Shown here: positions 63,275-64,000 of the stretch, piece after piece
Position numbering within the stretch: the first letter of the stretch is position 1
Layout of the letters: the number at the start of each line of letters is the position of its first letter
The notes under the pieces: generated by a model
The model's input: the letters and a program-made list of their open reading frames with translations, nothing else
Database searches by the model: none
Told to the model about the DNA's origin: nothing
Program-made: the position numbers and the translations under genes
DNA from: Tessaracoccus lacteus
Lineage (GTDB): Bacteria > Actinomycetota > Actinomycetes > Propionibacteriales > Propionibacteriaceae
Assembly (NCBI RefSeq): GCF_029917005.1
Contig: NZ_CP123967.1
Coordinates: 1,116,001-1,180,000 of the forward strand
Reading direction: 5' to 3'
Length of the DNA: 64,000 nt

Positions 63275-64000
63275 ATGGCCATCCCCTCGTTCGTCGACCG
63301 GGTGAAGCTCACCGTCCAGGCAGGCAACGGCGGCCACGGCTGCGCCTCCATCCACCGTGAGAAGTTCAAGCCCCTCGGGGGACCCGACGGCGGCAACGGC
63401 GGCGAGGGCGGCTCGATCGTGCTGAAAGTCGATGACTCGCTGTCCACCCTGGTCGAGTACCACCGGCAGTCGGTCCGGAAGGCCACCAACGGGCAGCCCG
63501 GCATGGGCGACTTCCGCCATGGCGCCCGCGGTGAGTCGGTGGTGCTGGCGGTGCCGAAGGGCACCGTCGTGACGGACGCGGAGACGGGGGAACTGCTGGC
63601 CGACCTGACGACGCCGGGCGAGGAGCTCGTCGTCGCGCAGGGCGGCAGGGGAGGCCTCGGCAACGCCGCGCTGGCCACGGCGGCCCGCAAGGCCCCAGGC
63701 TTCGCTTTGCTGGGTGAGGAGGGTTCATCGCGCCTGATCCAGCTCGAGCTCAAGGTCGTCGCCGACGTCGGCCTCGTCGGATTCCCGTCGGCCGGCAAGT
63801 CGTCGCTGGTGGCCGCCATCTCCCGCGCCCGGCCGAAGATCGCCGACTACCCCTTCACGACGCTCGTCCCGAACCTCGGCGTGGTCGTCGCGGGTGACGT
63901 CACCTACACCGTCGCCGACGTGCCCGGCCTCATCGAGGGCGCCTCGGAGGGTCGGGGTCTCGGCTTCGACTTCCTCCGCCACATCGAGCGCTGCCAGGCC
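63275..64000 (+). CDS. obgE: GTPase Obg, 3' end beyond window
   Basis: 242 codons visible. The glycine-rich Obg fold ([35 protein letters not shown]) is followed by the G domain: G1 GFPSAGKSS, switch region [13 protein letters not shown]3 [21 protein letters not shown] ribosome-associated GTPase essential in most bacteria. ATG at 63275 with CTAGGAG upstream; TAAGCT at 63240 may be its -10. The remaining G motifs and the C-terminal domain lie outside. Confidence 0.96.
   Translation, partial: MAIPSFVDRVKLTVQAGNGGHGCASIHREKFKPLGGPDGGNGGEGGSIVLKVDDSLSTLVEYHRQSVRKATNGQPGMGDFRHGARGESVVLAVPKGTVVTDAETGELLADLTTPGEELVVAQGGRGGLGNAALATAARKAPGFALLGEEGSSRLIQLELKVVADVGLVGFPSAGKSSLVAAISRARPKIADYPFTTLVPNLGVVVAGDVTYTVADVPGLIEGASEGRGLGFDFLRHIERCQA

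Overview
The window is 64 kb of very GC-rich actinobacterial chromosome. Gene content and order point to Propionibacteriaceae (for example the Tessaracoccus/Propioniciclava/Arachnia group). The signs are the actinobacterial order xerC–M23–rpsB–tsf–pyrH–frr–cdsA–rlmN, the order dxr–rip1–ispG–GNAT–proS–DUF4439–rimP–nusA, an NADP glutamate dehydrogenase, a DUF222/HNH (13E12-type) gene, and many leaderless promoters of the form TANNNT followed 5-7 nt later by the start codon. The genus is an inference.

Layout. (1) 1-1386: a truncated IS110-family transposase on the minus strand with its 5' non-coding region (candidate bridge RNA), abutting a 163-bp tandem REP-like array. (2) 1388-5018, minus strand: TetR regulator, a glycosidase scrap, GH42 beta-galactosidase, peptide deformylase. 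(3) 5114-12344: conserved core block xerC, M23 peptidase (minus), rpsB, tsf, pyrH, frr, cdsA, rlmN. (4) 12397-35191: about 23 kb of accessory genes between rlmN and dxr. These are a GntR-controlled ECF vitamin-type transporter (S component plus a fused A-A'-T protein), an orphan protein, gdhA, a DUF222/HNH gene, a TetR–oleate hydratase pair bracketed by ISL3 transposase remnants, a seven-gene operon behind a cysteine-rich leader peptide, purT, an orphan, and an APH(3')-like kinase. (5) 35282-44223: dxr, rip1/rseP, ispG, DUF4081 GNAT, proS, DUF4439 lipoprotein (minus), rimP, nusA. (6) 44280-46726: a second REP-like array and an LtaS-like sulfatase-fold transferase, which separate nusA from ylxR/infB. 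(7) 46729-64000: ylxR, infB, rbfA, truB, ribF, GNAT (minus), rpsO, bifunctional proline catabolism enzyme (minus), pnp, dapB, GNAT flanked by a 60-bp inverted repeat, RNase J, rplU, rpmA, obg (cut by the window end).

The most interesting system is the operon at 23458-32551. It has a 28-codon leader ORF ending SPCRCCCRFC, then an amidohydrolase, an Ecm4/Xi-class GST-like protein, a GNAT fused to a GST-C-like domain, and a complete peptide-type ABC importer. The leader resembles actinobacterial cysteine-responsive attenuators. I infer a cysteine-starvation-induced pathway that imports and cleaves an organosulfur compound (perhaps a thiol conjugate). Secondary points of interest are the IS110 insertion into the REP array, the ISL3-bracketed oleate hydratase island, the fused ECF module with one degenerate ATP site, and the 57/60-matching inverted repeat around a GNAT gene.
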